Below, in pieces: positions 7,765 through 15,473 of a stretch of DNA of 64,000 nt (the first letter of the stretch is position 1; every line of letters starts with the position of its first letter). Where the stretch lies: contig CAVTXH010000003.1 of NCBI GenBank assembly GCA_963738625.1, positions 1,178,001-1,242,000 of the forward strand. Direction: 5' to 3'. Source of the DNA: UBA7672 sp963738625. GTDB taxonomy: Bacteria; Pseudomonadota; Alphaproteobacteria; Caulobacterales; Hyphomonadaceae. The position numbers and the translations under genes were made by a program. A model generated the notes under the pieces. The model saw only the letters and a list, made by a program, of their open reading frames with translations, had not been told where the DNA came from and ran no database searches.

Positions 7765-9677
7765 AACTCGACGTGACGCCGGTCTCTGCGCCGATGCCGT
7801 TGCCGGATGCGCCGCCGGAAGCGCCGCTGGGCATGCCACAGCAGGCCGTATCGGCCGAGCGCCGTCGCGCACGCGGGGAGCGCGACGGGCGTTGGCGGCT
7901 GGCGGCGCTGCTGGCGCCGGCTTTCTGCGTCACTGCGCTTGCGACATTCCAGACGTGGTGGGCGATGAGCGCGGATGGGATGGCGTTCCTGGAGTGGGTG
8001 GCGCTCGCACTGTTCGCTGTGAACCTTGTTTGGGTGTCGGGCGCCGCGGCAACGGCAATCGCTGGAGCGCTGGTGCTCTGGACCCGCAAGCGCCAAGAGA
8101 CAGGCTCAGCGCCGTTCCGCACCTCGTCGCGCACCGCGGTGGTATTTCCAGTCTACAACGAGCAGCCCGGCCGCGTAATGGCCGCGGCGCAGGCTGCCTA
8201 CGACGCACTGGTGCGCGAGCACGCAGGCGCCGTGTTCGAGTTCTTTTTCCTTAGCGACACGACGGATGCGGCAATCGCCCGCGAGGAAGAGGCGACGTTC
8301 AGGCGGCTGCGCGCAATGCGGCCAGAAGCGACGATCTTCTATCGCCGCCGCGCGCTCAACCAGGGGCGCAAGGCCGGCAACATCGCCGATTTCGTACGTC
8401 GCTGGGGCGGCCGGTACGACTATATGATCGTGTTCGACGCCGACAGCCTGATGTCGGCTTCCTCGTTGATGCAACTGGTGCAGTGCATGGATGCGCGGCC
8501 ACGCACGGCGCTCATCCAGACGCTGCCTGTCATCGTCAACGCACAGACGCTGTTCGCACGCACGCAGCAGTTCGCAATGCGAGCCTATGGCCAGATATTC
8601 GGGACGGGTCTTGCATGGTGGTCGGGCGGCGCCGGAAACTTCTGGGGCCACAACGCCATCATTCGCGTGCGCGCCTTCGCGGCTCATGCCGGCCTGCCTA
8701 TCCTGCCGGGCAGGGGACCGCTGGGCGGACACATCCTCAGTCATGACTTCGTCGAAGCGGCGCTGCTGCGCCGCGCAGGTTGGCGCGTCGAAATCGCGCC
8801 GGACATCGAAGGCAGCTATGAGGAGTGCCCACCCACCCTCGCGGACATGGCGACGCGCGACCGCCGCTGGGCGCAGGGCAATTTGCAGCACATCCGCTTG
8901 CTCGGGGCGCAAGGCTTCGATCCGGTAAGCCGCGCGCACATGCTTGCGGGCGTAATGGGATACATGTCGGCGCCGTTCTGGTTCGCGCTGGTCGCGAGTG
9001 GCGTGGCGCTGGCGTGGATGGGCGATGGCGATGTCGGCGCGGCGGACGGCGCGGCGCGCTCGGGCGGGCTCTTCTTCTTAACGGCGCTGATCGTTCTGTC
9101 GCCGAAATGGCTAGCGCTAGCGCTGTGGGCCGTCGGGAGGCTGCCCGGCTGGTCGCGGCATCCGCGCTTTCTCGGCGGGCTCGCGACGGAAACGGTGGTT
9201 TCCGCGATGATCGCGCCGATCATGATGGTCAATCAGACTCTGGCGATCGCCCAGACGCTGCTGGGCGCAGACGCAGGCTGGCGGCCGCAGGCGCGCAACC
9301 GCAGCGGTTGCACGCTTGGCGAACTGGCGGCGCAATACAAGGTGCATTCGATTGTCGGTGTTGTGCTGTTTCTCGCGGCATTGGCGCACGATCCGCTGCT
9401 GGCGGCGTGGACGGCGCCGGTGGCGCTTAGCCTGATTTTTGCCGCTCCTGTCTCGCACGCCTTGTCGCGAGCACCGCGGATGCGCAGCTGGCTGTGGCGG
9501 GTAATGTCGACGCCGGAAGAGGCGGAACCGCCCGCGGTGGTGCGCGCGGCGCGGCGCGCGGCGCTGCGTTTAGGGGAAATACGCCCGGTCCGCGCGCAGC
9601 CGCTGCGGCTGCCCGCGGCGGCTTTGCTGCCTATGCCGCATCCGCTTGGGATCGAGATCCCCCAGGCCGGCGGCTGA
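7737..9677 (+). CDS. opgH: Glucan biosynthesis glucosyltransferase H
   Basis: The 646-residue protein is an inner-membrane GT2 enzyme that polymerises glucose from UDP-glucose into periplasmic glucan. It has two membrane segments near residues 50-110, the catalytic GT domain with YDYMIVFDADSLM (DXD, near residue 235), and RDRRWAQGNLQH near residue 380, which is the Q(Q/R)XRW motif, then several membrane helices to about 600. It is shorter than E. coli OpgH (847 residues), mainly at the N-terminus. A GGAG lies just before the ATG at 7737; an in-frame ATG at 7749 is an alternative start. It is coupled to opgG by a 28-bp overlap. Confidence 0.93.
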   Translation: MVVPMDARVKLDVTPVSAPMPLPDAPPEAPLGMPQQAVSAERRRARGERDGRWRLAALLAPAFCVTALATFQTWWAMSADGMAFLEWVALALFAVNLVWVSGAAATAIAGALVLWTRKRQETGSAPFRTSSRTAVVFPVYNEQPGRVMAAAQAAYDALVREHAGAVFEFFFLSDTTDAAIAREEEATFRRLRAMRPEATIFYRRRALNQGRKAGNIADFVRRWGGRYDYMIVFDADSLMSASSLMQLVQCMDARPRTALIQTLPVIVNAQTLFARTQQFAMRAYGQIFGTGLAWWSGGAGNFWGHNAIIRVRAFAAHAGLPILPGRGPLGGHILSHDFVEAALLRRAGWRVEIAPDIEGSYEECPPTLADMATRDRRWAQGNLQHIRLLGAQGFDPVSRAHMLAGVMGYMSAPFWFALVASGVALAWMGDGDVGAADGAARSGGLFFLTALIVLSPKWLALALWAVGRLPGWSRHPRFLGGLATETVVSAMIAPIMMVNQTLAIAQTLLGADAGWRPQARNRSGCTLGELAAQYKVHSIVGVVLFLAALAHDPLLAAWTAPVALSLIFAAPVSHALSRAPRMRSWLWRVMSTPEEAEPPAVVRAARRAALRLGEIRPVRAQPLRLPAAALLPMPHPLGIEIPQAGG

Positions 9678-9691
9678 AGTCGGGCGAGGTG

Positions 9692-10162
9692 TCAGACCTC
9701 GAGGTAACTGGCTTCGTAGGCGACTGGAAAATTCACCGAGCGCGCGATGAAGCAGAAGGTATGGATCTCGTGGTGGATCGCGTCCGCCTTCGCGAGGTCT
9801 GTCCCCATCGGCACGTGGATCGAGGGGCGCAGGGTAGCGCTGAGAAACCGGCCGGCGCCGTTCGGGCTGGCCTCGCCCACGCCGACCGGCTCGTCCTCGT
9901 AGTGCAACACCGCGATTCCGGCATTGCTAGCGAGGTGCAGATACCAGAGCATGTGGCAGCTCGAGAGCGAGGACAGCAGCAGGTCTTCCGGGTTGGGGCG
10001 TGTGGGATCCCCGCCGAGCAGCGGATCGTTCGAGCACTCGATGACGGGCTTGCCAGGCGTGACGATCGACCAGGTTCGGTCGTAGCCTCGGTAGGTGCTG
10101 GTCCCCTGCCCGCGATTGCCGGTCCAGACGATCTTGGAGGTGTAGGCGTGCTGCTTCGCCAT
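9692..10162 (-). CDS. OsmC family peroxiredoxin-like protein
   Basis: The 156-residue protein fits the OsmC/Ohr fold. The two family cysteines are visible in LLSSLSSCHMLWYL (near residue 69) and IHTFCFIARSVNFPV (near 138). These proteins reduce organic hydroperoxides in the cytoplasm, usually with lipoyl or small-thiol partners. The conserved PEDLLLSSL segment precedes the first cysteine. It is convergent with opgH (14 bp between stops) and starts just downstream of the tRNA-Val gene on the same strand. Whether it is an OsmC or the less characterised YhfA-like branch is not resolved. Confidence 0.85.
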   Translation of the reverse strand: MAKQHAYTSKIVWTGNRGQGTSTYRGYDRTWSIVTPGKPVIECSNDPLLGGDPTRPNPEDLLLSSLSSCHMLWYLHLASNAGIAVLHYEDEPVGVGEASPNGAGRFLSATLRPSIHVPMGTDLAKADAIHHEIHTFCFIARSVNFPVAYEASYLEV

Positions 10163-10187
10163 GCCGTTCCCGCCACACGCCGCAGGC

Positions 10188-10262
10188 TGGTGGGCGGTAC
10201 AGGGATCGAACCTGTGACCCCTACCATGTCAAGGTAGTGCTCTACCGCTGAGCTAACCGCCC
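10188..10262 (-). tRNA. tRNA-Val (GAC)
   Basis: The minus strand folds into a cloverleaf: acceptor GGGCGGT (10262-10256) pairs with ACCGCCC (10198-10192), the anticodon stem is CTACC/GGTAG with the loop TTGACAT (anticodon GAC), and the T-loop is GTTCGAT. The 3' CCA is encoded in the DNA (10190-10188). Confidence 0.96.
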
Positions 10263-10374
10263 GTTCCAGCCTGTGGAACATCGCCCTGAAGCGAAGGCGC
10301 TGGTAATGCCCCCAGAGGGCCAGCGCGTCAATGCTGGGGTTTGGCCTGGTGTTGGTCAGCCCGAAGACGCCTTT

Positions 10375-10734
10375 TCAGGCCGCCATGACACGCTCTACCT
10401 CGTCCACCAGCTCGCGCAGGTGGAAGGGCTTGGAGAGGACCTTGGCCCCCGCCGGGGCAGGGCCGCCGGAAGACAGGGCAACGCCCGCAAAACCGGTGAT
10501 GAAAACGATCTTCATGGCTGGATCGAGTTCCGCGCCGCGGCGCGCAAGCTCTATCCCGTCAAGGCCGGGCATCACAATGTCGGTCAGCAGGAGGTCGAAG
10601 ACCTCACGTTCGAGGGCTTTGAGGGCGGTCCTGCCTTCGTCGAAATCCTTGACGGAATGCCCGGCGCGCTTCAGCGCGTTTACGAGAAAGCCGCGCAGGC
10701 TGTCATCGTCCTCTGCAAGAAGTATCTTGGCCAT
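10375..10734 (-). CDS. cpdR: CpdR-type single-domain response regulator
   Basis: The 119-residue protein is a stand-alone receiver domain starting MAKILLAEDDDSLRGFLVNA, with phosphoacceptor Asp in LLLTDIVMPGLDG (residue 51), the switch Thr in FITGFAG, and Lys in VLSKPFHLREL. It matches Caulobacter CpdR closely, including the characteristic TGFAGVAL and KVLSKPFHLR blocks. CpdR, when unphosphorylated, localises ClpXP to the pole and primes degradation of CtrA and other cell-cycle substrates; it receives phosphate through the CckA-ChpT relay. It is divergent from the N-formylglutamate amidohydrolase gene and near a tRNA-Val, an arrangement I recall from other alphaproteobacteria. Confidence 0.9.
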   Translation of the reverse strand: MAKILLAEDDDSLRGFLVNALKRAGHSVKDFDEGRTALKALEREVFDLLLTDIVMPGLDGIELARRGAELDPAMKIVFITGFAGVALSSGGPAPAGAKVLSKPFHLRELVDEVERVMAA

Positions 10735-10850
10735 GGCGGCGGTCCGGACCTCGATCCAGCATTACAACGCTACAAGTTGTGATGCGACGTGGTAAAGCAG
10801 GTATGAAGAGACGCGCTTGACCCAGTCGTAGCCTCCGAAAATATGGGCGA

Positions 10851-11840
10851 ATGTTCCCCGGCCTGATGATCTTCTCGGATCCGGCGTCCCATGACGTCAA
10901 ATCCCGCTCCTCCGAGAGGGAGCGGACAAGTTTTGCATTTTCGATAGACGAGCCGGTGTCGGTCGTCTCGCCAGCGATATTTGCCTCGCCCCACTCCGGA
11001 CGGCTCTATCCCAAGGGGTTTCTTGAGGCGACGACCGCCTCGATGATCGACCTGCGCCGTATTGAAGACGCTTACGTCGACCGGCTTTTGGCCGACGTTC
11101 ATTTTTCAGGCGCTCCGATGATATGTGGGCTGGTGGCAAGGGCCTGCATCGACCTCAATCGGGCCGAATCCGAGATGGATCCGCTGATGTTCGAGGACCC
11201 CTCGCCATCCTGGTTTTCCTCGCGTTCGCCGAGGGTTGAGGCCGGTTTGGGCTGCATTCCCCGCCTCGCCTTCAACGGGTCGGCGATTTATAATCGAAAG
11301 TTGACCCGCCGCGAGGCCGACGCCCGGTTGGAGCAGGTCTATCGCCCCTACCACCGGGCCCTGGAAGCCTTGCTGCGCAGGGCCCAGGCGATGTTTGGCC
11401 AGGCTTGGCTGATTGATTGCCATTCCATGCCGGCCGAAACGGAAGGGTCAGCCCGATCGCCCGACATCGTCATCGGCGACCAATTCGGGGCTTCCTGCTC
11501 GCCTGGTCTAGCCGACCATGTCGAGAGCCTGTTCCGAGGCCGAGGATACACCACGGCCCGAAATACGCCCTATGCCGGGGGTTTTGCGACGCTCGCCCAT
11601 GGCACACCGGCGCTTGGCCGCCACGCCCTGCAGATTGAGGTTCGCCGCCGGCTCTACCTAGATGAAACGCGGGTTGAGCCGCACGACGGCTTTCTCTCTC
11701 TGCGCCGCCACATGAACGAAATCGCGCAGGAGATTTGTGCCTTCACCCGCGCCGAAGTGGGATTGAACGCCCAAAATACAAAAGGAAAGGCCGCGTCGGA
11801 TCCCGACGCGGCCAAAAGTTTAGGGAGGAAACGCCCATAA
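10851..11840 (+). CDS. N-formylglutamate amidohydrolase family protein
   Basis: The 329-residue protein contains FASPHSGRLYP (near residue 45), CIDLNRAESEMDP (near 100) and WLIDCHSMP (near 187), the conserved metal-binding and catalytic blocks of the N-formylglutamate amidohydrolase (HutG2-like) family, which releases formate from N-formyl-L-glutamate. No histidine-degradation genes are nearby, so the physiological substrate may differ. ATG 10851 is used here; ATG 10866 is possible. The last 20 or so codons (NTKGKAASDPDAAKSLG) run through a perfect hairpin that I read as the terminator of an sRNA on the opposite strand, so this tail may be dispensable. Confidence 0.85.
   Translation: MFPGLMIFSDPASHDVKSRSSERERTSFAFSIDEPVSVVSPAIFASPHSGRLYPKGFLEATTASMIDLRRIEDAYVDRLLADVHFSGAPMICGLVARACIDLNRAESEMDPLMFEDPSPSWFSSRSPRVEAGLGCIPRLAFNGSAIYNRKLTRREADARLEQVYRPYHRALEALLRRAQAMFGQAWLIDCHSMPAETEGSARSPDIVIGDQFGASCSPGLADHVESLFRGRGYTTARNTPYAGGFATLAHGTPALGRHALQIEVRRRLYLDETRVEPHDGFLSLRRHMNEIAQEICAFTRAEVGLNAQNTKGKAASDPDAAKSLGRKRP
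11780..11813 (-). terminator. Terminator of the minus-strand sRNA
   Basis: An 11-bp perfect stem (11813-11803 with 11799-11789) with a 3-nt loop is followed on the minus strand by TTTCCTTTT. On the plus strand the same hairpin is followed by AAAAG, so only the minus strand gives a good terminator. It lies inside the 3' end of the plus-strand amidohydrolase gene. Confidence 0.75.
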
Positions 11841-11866
11841 GGGCAGCGGCTCCGAAGAGCCGCAAG
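11780..11866 (-). ncRNA. Candidate small RNA of the MmgR/suhB (alpha-r8) type
   Basis: On the minus strand three hairpins follow in order: GCGGCTC-TTCG-GAGCCGC (11863-11846, a UUCG tetraloop), GCCC-TTAT-GGGC (11844-11833), an unpaired GTTTCCTCCCTAAAC with a CCUCC anti-Shine-Dalgarno motif, and an 11-bp GC-rich terminator stem with a T-rich tail. About 87 nt is the predicted length. The setting, between an N-formylglutamate amidohydrolase gene and an XRE regulator, with an inositol-monophosphatase gene beyond, is the one I recall for MmgR of Sinorhizobium and the Rfam suhB RNA. Those RNAs influence carbon storage in rhizobia. Structure and context are seen; family identity is inference. Confidence 0.65.
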
Positions 11867-11868
11867 TG

Positions 11869-11897
11869 ATACTTACGCTGCAGTGCAAAAAACTCAA
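11869..11897 (-). promoter_or_regulatory. Candidate promoter of the sRNA
   Basis: On the minus strand TTGAGT (11897-11892) is separated by exactly 17 bp from AAGTAT (11874-11869). This places a start a few bases before the first hairpin of the sRNA. The -10 match is weak. Confidence 0.4.
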
Positions 11898-12000
11898 CCC
11901 CAGATCTCTCAGGCGCGGCGAATTTCCACATCTAGGCCGTAAACTGGTACTTTCGGTGATGTTTTGGGCGCGTCTGACGGGTTTTCGCGCAGTCTTCGTA

Positions 12001-12015
12001 TGCTGCAATGCAGCA
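12001..12015. promoter_or_regulatory. Palindrome upstream of the XRE regulator
   Basis: TGCTGC and GCAGCA flank AAT, and a related TTGCA follows. It sits about 115 bp before the regulator start and is a plausible autoregulatory operator, but nothing proves binding. Confidence 0.3.
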
Positions 12016-12128
12016 GCGTTGCAAAATTGTCCTAAATCAAAGGTTCTCCACAGGGTGGCATTCGCCTTGCTGAGTTCCCGCACGACGGTCCACGTTTGGG
12101 ACGTGGCCGGCGCAGCGGGAGTAAAGTT

Positions 12129-12527
12129 ATGGCCACGGATGTGGATATTTATGTCGGCAAGCGGCTGCGCCGCCGCCGGCGCCTGCTGGGTCTGACCCAG
12201 CAAGATCTGGCTGGACAGGTTGGGGTTCGTTTCCAGCAGATCCAGAAATACGAATGCGGCGCAAACCGCATTACCGCGAGCAGGCTGTTCGCGCTGTCGA
12301 CGGCCCTGAACGTCAACATCAACTACTTTTTCGACGGCCTCGCGGCGGACGGCAAGCAGGCCCCGGCCAACGATTCGAACGACCGGCTGAGCGGCGACAT
12401 CCTTTCGCAAAAGGAAACGCTGGAGCTGGTTCGCGCCTACTACAGGCTCGGCGAACGTCCGCGCCGCCGTCTTCTCGACCTCGCGAAAGCCCTTGAGGGC
12501 GATGGCGCCGATTCCGTCGCCTCGTAA
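12129..12527 (+). CDS. XRE-family transcriptional regulator (PhrR/PraR-like)
   Basis: The 132-residue protein starts MATDVDIYVGKRLRRRRRLL and has a Cro/C1-type helix-turn-helix at about residues 14-65 (LGLTQQDLAGQVGVRFQQIQ, then KYECGANRITASRL). The FQQIQKYE block is typical of the alphaproteobacterial PhrR/PraR group, which in rhizobia controls quorum sensing and biofilm genes. I chose ATG 12129 because GGGAG lies eight bases upstream; an upstream in-frame start at 12096 gives a basic, unconserved extension. The C-terminal part (ETLELVRAYYRL) probably mediates dimerisation. A 9-bp stem-loop without T-run follows at 12549-12573. Confidence 0.85.
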   Translation: MATDVDIYVGKRLRRRRRLLGLTQQDLAGQVGVRFQQIQKYECGANRITASRLFALSTALNVNINYFFDGLAADGKQAPANDSNDRLSGDILSQKETLELVRAYYRLGERPRRRLLDLAKALEGDGADSVAS

Positions 12528-12626
12528 GGCATAGCATCCCGCGCGCTAGAGGCCCGGTCACGCGCCGGGCCTCGCTGCGCGTGACGCCCTGTTTCTCTGC
12601 GGTTGTTTTCGAAACGCCGCCGGGCA

Positions 12627-13472
12627 ATGGTCCGCCCCATGCCGGACCCTGCCCTTTCTCGATCGACGTTGGCCCGATCGCTTCTGCCGCTTGCGCTGAA
12701 GCTCTCCGACGCCGCCCGTGGCGTGGTCCTTCCGCACTTCCGGTCCGTAGCGGCCTCCAATCCCGACAACAAGGCCCAGCCCGGCGCCGTCGCCGGCTAC
12801 GATCCGGTGACCGAAGCCGACCGCGCCTCTGAACGCGTAATGCGGGAGATGATTTCGGCCGAACGCCCTGACGACGCCATCGAGGGCGAAGAGTATGGCG
12901 CGACCTCGGGCAAGTCGGGCCTCGCCTGGCATCTGGACCCCATCGACGGCACGCGCGCGTTTGTCGCCGGCTTGCCTTCCTGGTGCGTGCTGATCGGCCT
13001 TGTCGCAGATGGCAAACCCATACTCGGAATCATCGACCAGCCCTGGCTGGACGAGCGCTATGTCGGGCTTGGCAACGAGAGCTGGCTGGACTGCCGTGGC
13101 GCGCGGACGCTGCTGAAGACGCGCGCCTGCCCTGCGCTTACGCAGGCTGTGCTCTCGACCACCGATCCCTTTATTCTTACCCCGCCCGAGCGTGGCGCGT
13201 TCGAGCATGTCCGCGCCACCGCGCGGCTTACCCGGTACGGCCTCGACGCCTACGCCTATGCGCGCCTTGCAGCAGGCACGATCGACATGGTGGCGGAGAC
13301 CGGCCTGAAGTCGCACGACGTCGCCGCGCTGATACCGGTGATCGAGGGCGCCGGCGGCGTTGTGACGGACTGGCGCGGCCAGCCTGCACAGCTTGGCGGC
13401 CAGATCGTCGCAGCGGCAAACCGCGGGATCCTCGACGAGGCGCTGGTATCGCTGCGGCGCTCGGCGCTGTAG
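12627..13472 (+). CDS. Inositol monophosphatase family phosphatase, probably HisN-type
   Basis: The protein has the metal-binding motifs of the lithium-sensitive phosphatase superfamily: EGEEYG near residue 83, LDPIDGTRAF near 102, and SHDVAALIPVIEGAGG near 225. The last block (DxxALIPVIEGAGG) resembles HisN-type histidinol-phosphate phosphatases more than SuhB-type inositol phosphatases. Likely reaction is dephosphorylation of L-histidinol phosphate or a related phosphomonoester in the cytoplasm. The start is uncertain: ATG 12627 is used here, ATG 12639 and an upstream TTG at 12603 are alternatives. It precedes the TerB-like gene by 22 bp and may be co-transcribed. Confidence 0.8.
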   Translation: MVRPMPDPALSRSTLARSLLPLALKLSDAARGVVLPHFRSVAASNPDNKAQPGAVAGYDPVTEADRASERVMREMISAERPDDAIEGEEYGATSGKSGLAWHLDPIDGTRAFVAGLPSWCVLIGLVADGKPILGIIDQPWLDERYVGLGNESWLDCRGARTLLKTRACPALTQAVLSTTDPFILTPPERGAFEHVRATARLTRYGLDAYAYARLAAGTIDMVAETGLKSHDVAALIPVIEGAGGVVTDWRGQPAQLGGQIVAAANRGILDEALVSLRRSAL

Positions 13473-13494
13473 AGACAGACCAAGGAGTTCGCCC

Positions 13495-13866
13495 ATGGCA
13501 TCACCCGCCCTGCTCGATGCAGCCGCCCGCGCTTTCGCGATGGTCAGCCTTGCCGACGGCCGCGTGACGCCGCTGGAGGAGCGCCATTTCCTGTCGTTCA
13601 TCGAACATGATGCAGCCCTGCGGCAGTCGGCCGGCAGGTCCGTCAGGACGGCGTGGGCCAATGCGGTCAAGGAGATCGGCAAGACCAAGGATTTCGCGGC
13701 CCCGGTGCTGGCCATCGCCACTCTGGTGAAAAGCGCGAGCGAAAAGGAAACCGTGATGCGCGCGGCGCAGGCGGCGCTGATTGCCGACCAGGAAGACAAG
13801 CCGAACGAGAATGCCGCGATCCGCGCGCTGGCTATCGCGCTGAAGCTCGACCCCGAAGAATACTGA
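13495..13866 (+). CDS. TerB-like (tellurite-resistance-family) protein
   Basis: The 123-residue, mostly helical protein contains ARAFAMVSLADGRVTPLEER near its N-terminus, the acidic metal-binding helix pair of the TerB/DjlA fold, and closes with IRALAIALKLDPEEY. The start ATG 13495 has AAGGAG seven bases upstream. TerB domains occur in membrane-stress and conflict-linked systems, but no other ter genes are here, so a tellurite role is not implied. It follows the phosphatase gene by 22 bp and converges on the hydrolase gene, whose stop is 4 bp away. Confidence 0.75.
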   Translation: MASPALLDAAARAFAMVSLADGRVTPLEERHFLSFIEHDAALRQSAGRSVRTAWANAVKEIGKTKDFAAPVLAIATLVKSASEKETVMRAAQAALIADQEDKPNENAAIRALAIALKLDPEEY

Positions 13867-13870
13867 GCGC

Positions 13871-14830
13871 CTAGATTTTCGCCTTGCGCAGCATCTCGTC
13901 GAAGGCCTTCCAGAACTGGTCGCGGCAGGCGTCGGTTTCCATCAGAATCTCGTGGCCCGAGCCTTCCACGGTGAGGACCTTTCCGGCCTTGAAGCGGCGG
14001 GCGAGTTTTCGTTGGGCCGATTTCTTGACGATGGTCTCCTCGGTGGCGATCCCGATCAGCGTCGGCAGGTTACGCAAATGATCGAGGGCGCCGGGCTCGA
14101 AGAGTTCCTTGAGAACGTTGAGCGAGGCGACGATCCACGCGATCGAGGGTTCGCCGACGGCGAGTTTCGGTTCGGCCTCGATCAATCGCCGATAAAGCCT
14201 CCAGCGCGGCTCGTCATGCGTGAGCTGGTTGTTTTCGAACGTCTCTTCCGGTCCGGGCGGGCGGGCGGGCATGCCGCCGAAGCCGAAGAAGCGCACGAAG
14301 CGGGCGAACCAGCGCTGGAAGAACCAGATGGGGATGCCCCACATCGGCGCTGAGAAGGCGACCGCATCTACCGAGATGCGCTTGGTTCGCATCGCCTCAA
14401 GCGCGATGGCTCCGCCCATCGAATGGGCGAAGAGCACCCACTTCTGCGGCGCGCGCTTGCCCAGCTTTTCCATGCCGCGGATCAGCGCATCGACATAGAC
14501 GCCGTAGGTGCGAACATGCCCGAGACCGAGGTTCTTGTGCATGCGCTGCGACAGGCCCTGGCCGGGCCAGTCAAAGATCACCACCGCGAAGCCCCGCGCC
14601 TGCAGATCGCGCGCGACCTCGAAATACTTCTCGATGAACTCGGTGCGGCCGGGGCAGACGATGGCGGTGCCGCGCGTCCTGACATCGTTCCTTTTCGGTT
14701 CGGGCGCGAAGAGCATACGCAGCTTCCAGCCGCCCTTGCCCTCATACCAGATGACCTCGGCGCCTTCGGGCGGCGGGTTGCCGGGAATGAGGACGAGGTC
14801 CTGCGGCTTCTGGCTGGCGCCGTCGCCCAT
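13871..14830 (-). CDS. Alpha/beta hydrolase, lysophospholipase-like (PldB type)
   Basis: The 319-residue protein has the fold blocks GTAIVCPGRTEFIEKYFEVA, VVIFDWPGQGLSQR and the nucleophile elbow FAHSMGGAIALE (Ser near residue 136). The catalytic His is in EGSGHEILME near 297. The acid is expected in GIATEETIV, where Glu stands in the usual Asp position, which is unusual but not disabling. Members hydrolyse monoacyl glycerophospholipids or short esters. It is followed 13 bp later, in the same direction of reading upstream-to-downstream, by the start region of an SCP2 protein gene, so the two likely form a lipid-related pair transcribed right to left. Confidence 0.82.
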   Translation of the reverse strand: MGDGASQKPQDLVLIPGNPPPEGAEVIWYEGKGGWKLRMLFAPEPKRNDVRTRGTAIVCPGRTEFIEKYFEVARDLQARGFAVVIFDWPGQGLSQRMHKNLGLGHVRTYGVYVDALIRGMEKLGKRAPQKWVLFAHSMGGAIALEAMRTKRISVDAVAFSAPMWGIPIWFFQRWFARFVRFFGFGGMPARPPGPEETFENNQLTHDEPRWRLYRRLIEAEPKLAVGEPSIAWIVASLNVLKELFEPGALDHLRNLPTLIGIATEETIVKKSAQRKLARRFKAGKVLTVEGSGHEILMETDACRDQFWKAFDEMLRKAKI

Positions 14831-14843
14831 GTTCCGGTCCGGG

Positions 14844-15146
14844 CTAGCGCAGCGTGGCGAAGAGCTGCTGCAGCTTCATCGCGACGCTCATGTCGCCAGC
14901 GACTTTGAGCTTGCCCGACATGAAGGCCATCATCGGATCGAGCTTGCCCTGGGCGAGGCTTTTGAAATCCTCGAAGTCGACCATGATCGTGGCGTCCGCC
15001 GCGCCGTCATCGTTGGTAGCCTTGCCGGCTGCGCCGTTGATGAAGAGCTTGCCGACCGACCCGAAGTCGAATTTCACCGTATTGGTGAAGCCAGATCCCG
15101 CGCCGAGCGCGGACTGAACCTTCGTGGTGACTTCGGCGAGATCCAT
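14844..15146 (-). CDS. SCP2 sterol-binding domain protein
   Basis: The 100-residue protein starts MDLAEVTTKVQSALG and contains VKFDFGSVGKLFINGAAGK and MMAFMSGKLKVAGDMSVAMK, typical of the SCP2 lipid-binding fold, where the fold forms a hydrophobic tunnel for fatty acyl or sterol-like ligands. ATG 15146 is chosen because AGGAG lies eight bases upstream; a longer frame from 15185 has no such signal. It is a single-domain cytosolic form and sits directly upstream of a lysophospholipase-like gene in the same orientation. Confidence 0.85.
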   Translation of the reverse strand: MDLAEVTTKVQSALGAGSGFTNTVKFDFGSVGKLFINGAAGKATNDDGAADATIMVDFEDFKSLAQGKLDPMMAFMSGKLKVAGDMSVAMKLQQLFATLR

Positions 15147-15245
15147 GTCTTTCTCCTGAACTGGCTTCCGACCCTTGTCTCGCACATGGGGCGCGGGCGC
15201 AACGGCGGCGAGCGCGCAGACATGCGGGCGAACGCGGGAAAATCC

Positions 15246-15473
15246 TCAGTAAATGCCGTCTTTGGGCTCCCTGTTGCCATCCATCTTGGATTTGGGCGTC
15301 TGTCCCGGAAGGGTAGTGGGCGGCCGATCGATCAGCATCGCCGCCAGTTTGCGATACATATCCTGCTGAGCCAAATCACTGGACCGCGGCGATCCCTTGC
15401 TTTGCAGTTGTTCCTCCAGAAGCGCGGCCAGCGCCTCAACCTTCTGCTCGCGGGGCATCGGCGCGTTGAGCAA
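15246..15473 (-). pseudogene. Out-of-frame continuation of the upstream lipoprotein, or a small ORF
   Basis: This frame (TTG start at 15473, 75 residues) overlaps the 3' end of the lipoprotein gene in another frame. It reads FQALLNAPMPREQKVEALAA before and after that start, which looks like ordinary helical protein, whereas the lipoprotein frame ends in a short unconvincing tail. There is no ribosome binding site for the TTG. I therefore think a one-base shift near 15475-15510 separates one protein into two frames, but a separate small gene cannot be excluded. Confidence 0.4.

Noticed and set aside
11870..12015. A plus-strand RNA through the same hairpins as the MmgR-like RNA
   Set aside because: On the plus strand the tetraloop is CGAA, the terminator lacks a U-run and the promoter signals are absent, so the minus strand is preferred.
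12549..12573. Terminator after the XRE gene
   Set aside because: The 9-bp stem is present, but no T-run follows; called only a stem-loop.
12558..13799. 413-codon minus frame over the phosphatase and TerB genes
   Set aside because: It spans two well-supported plus-strand genes and shows no family motif.
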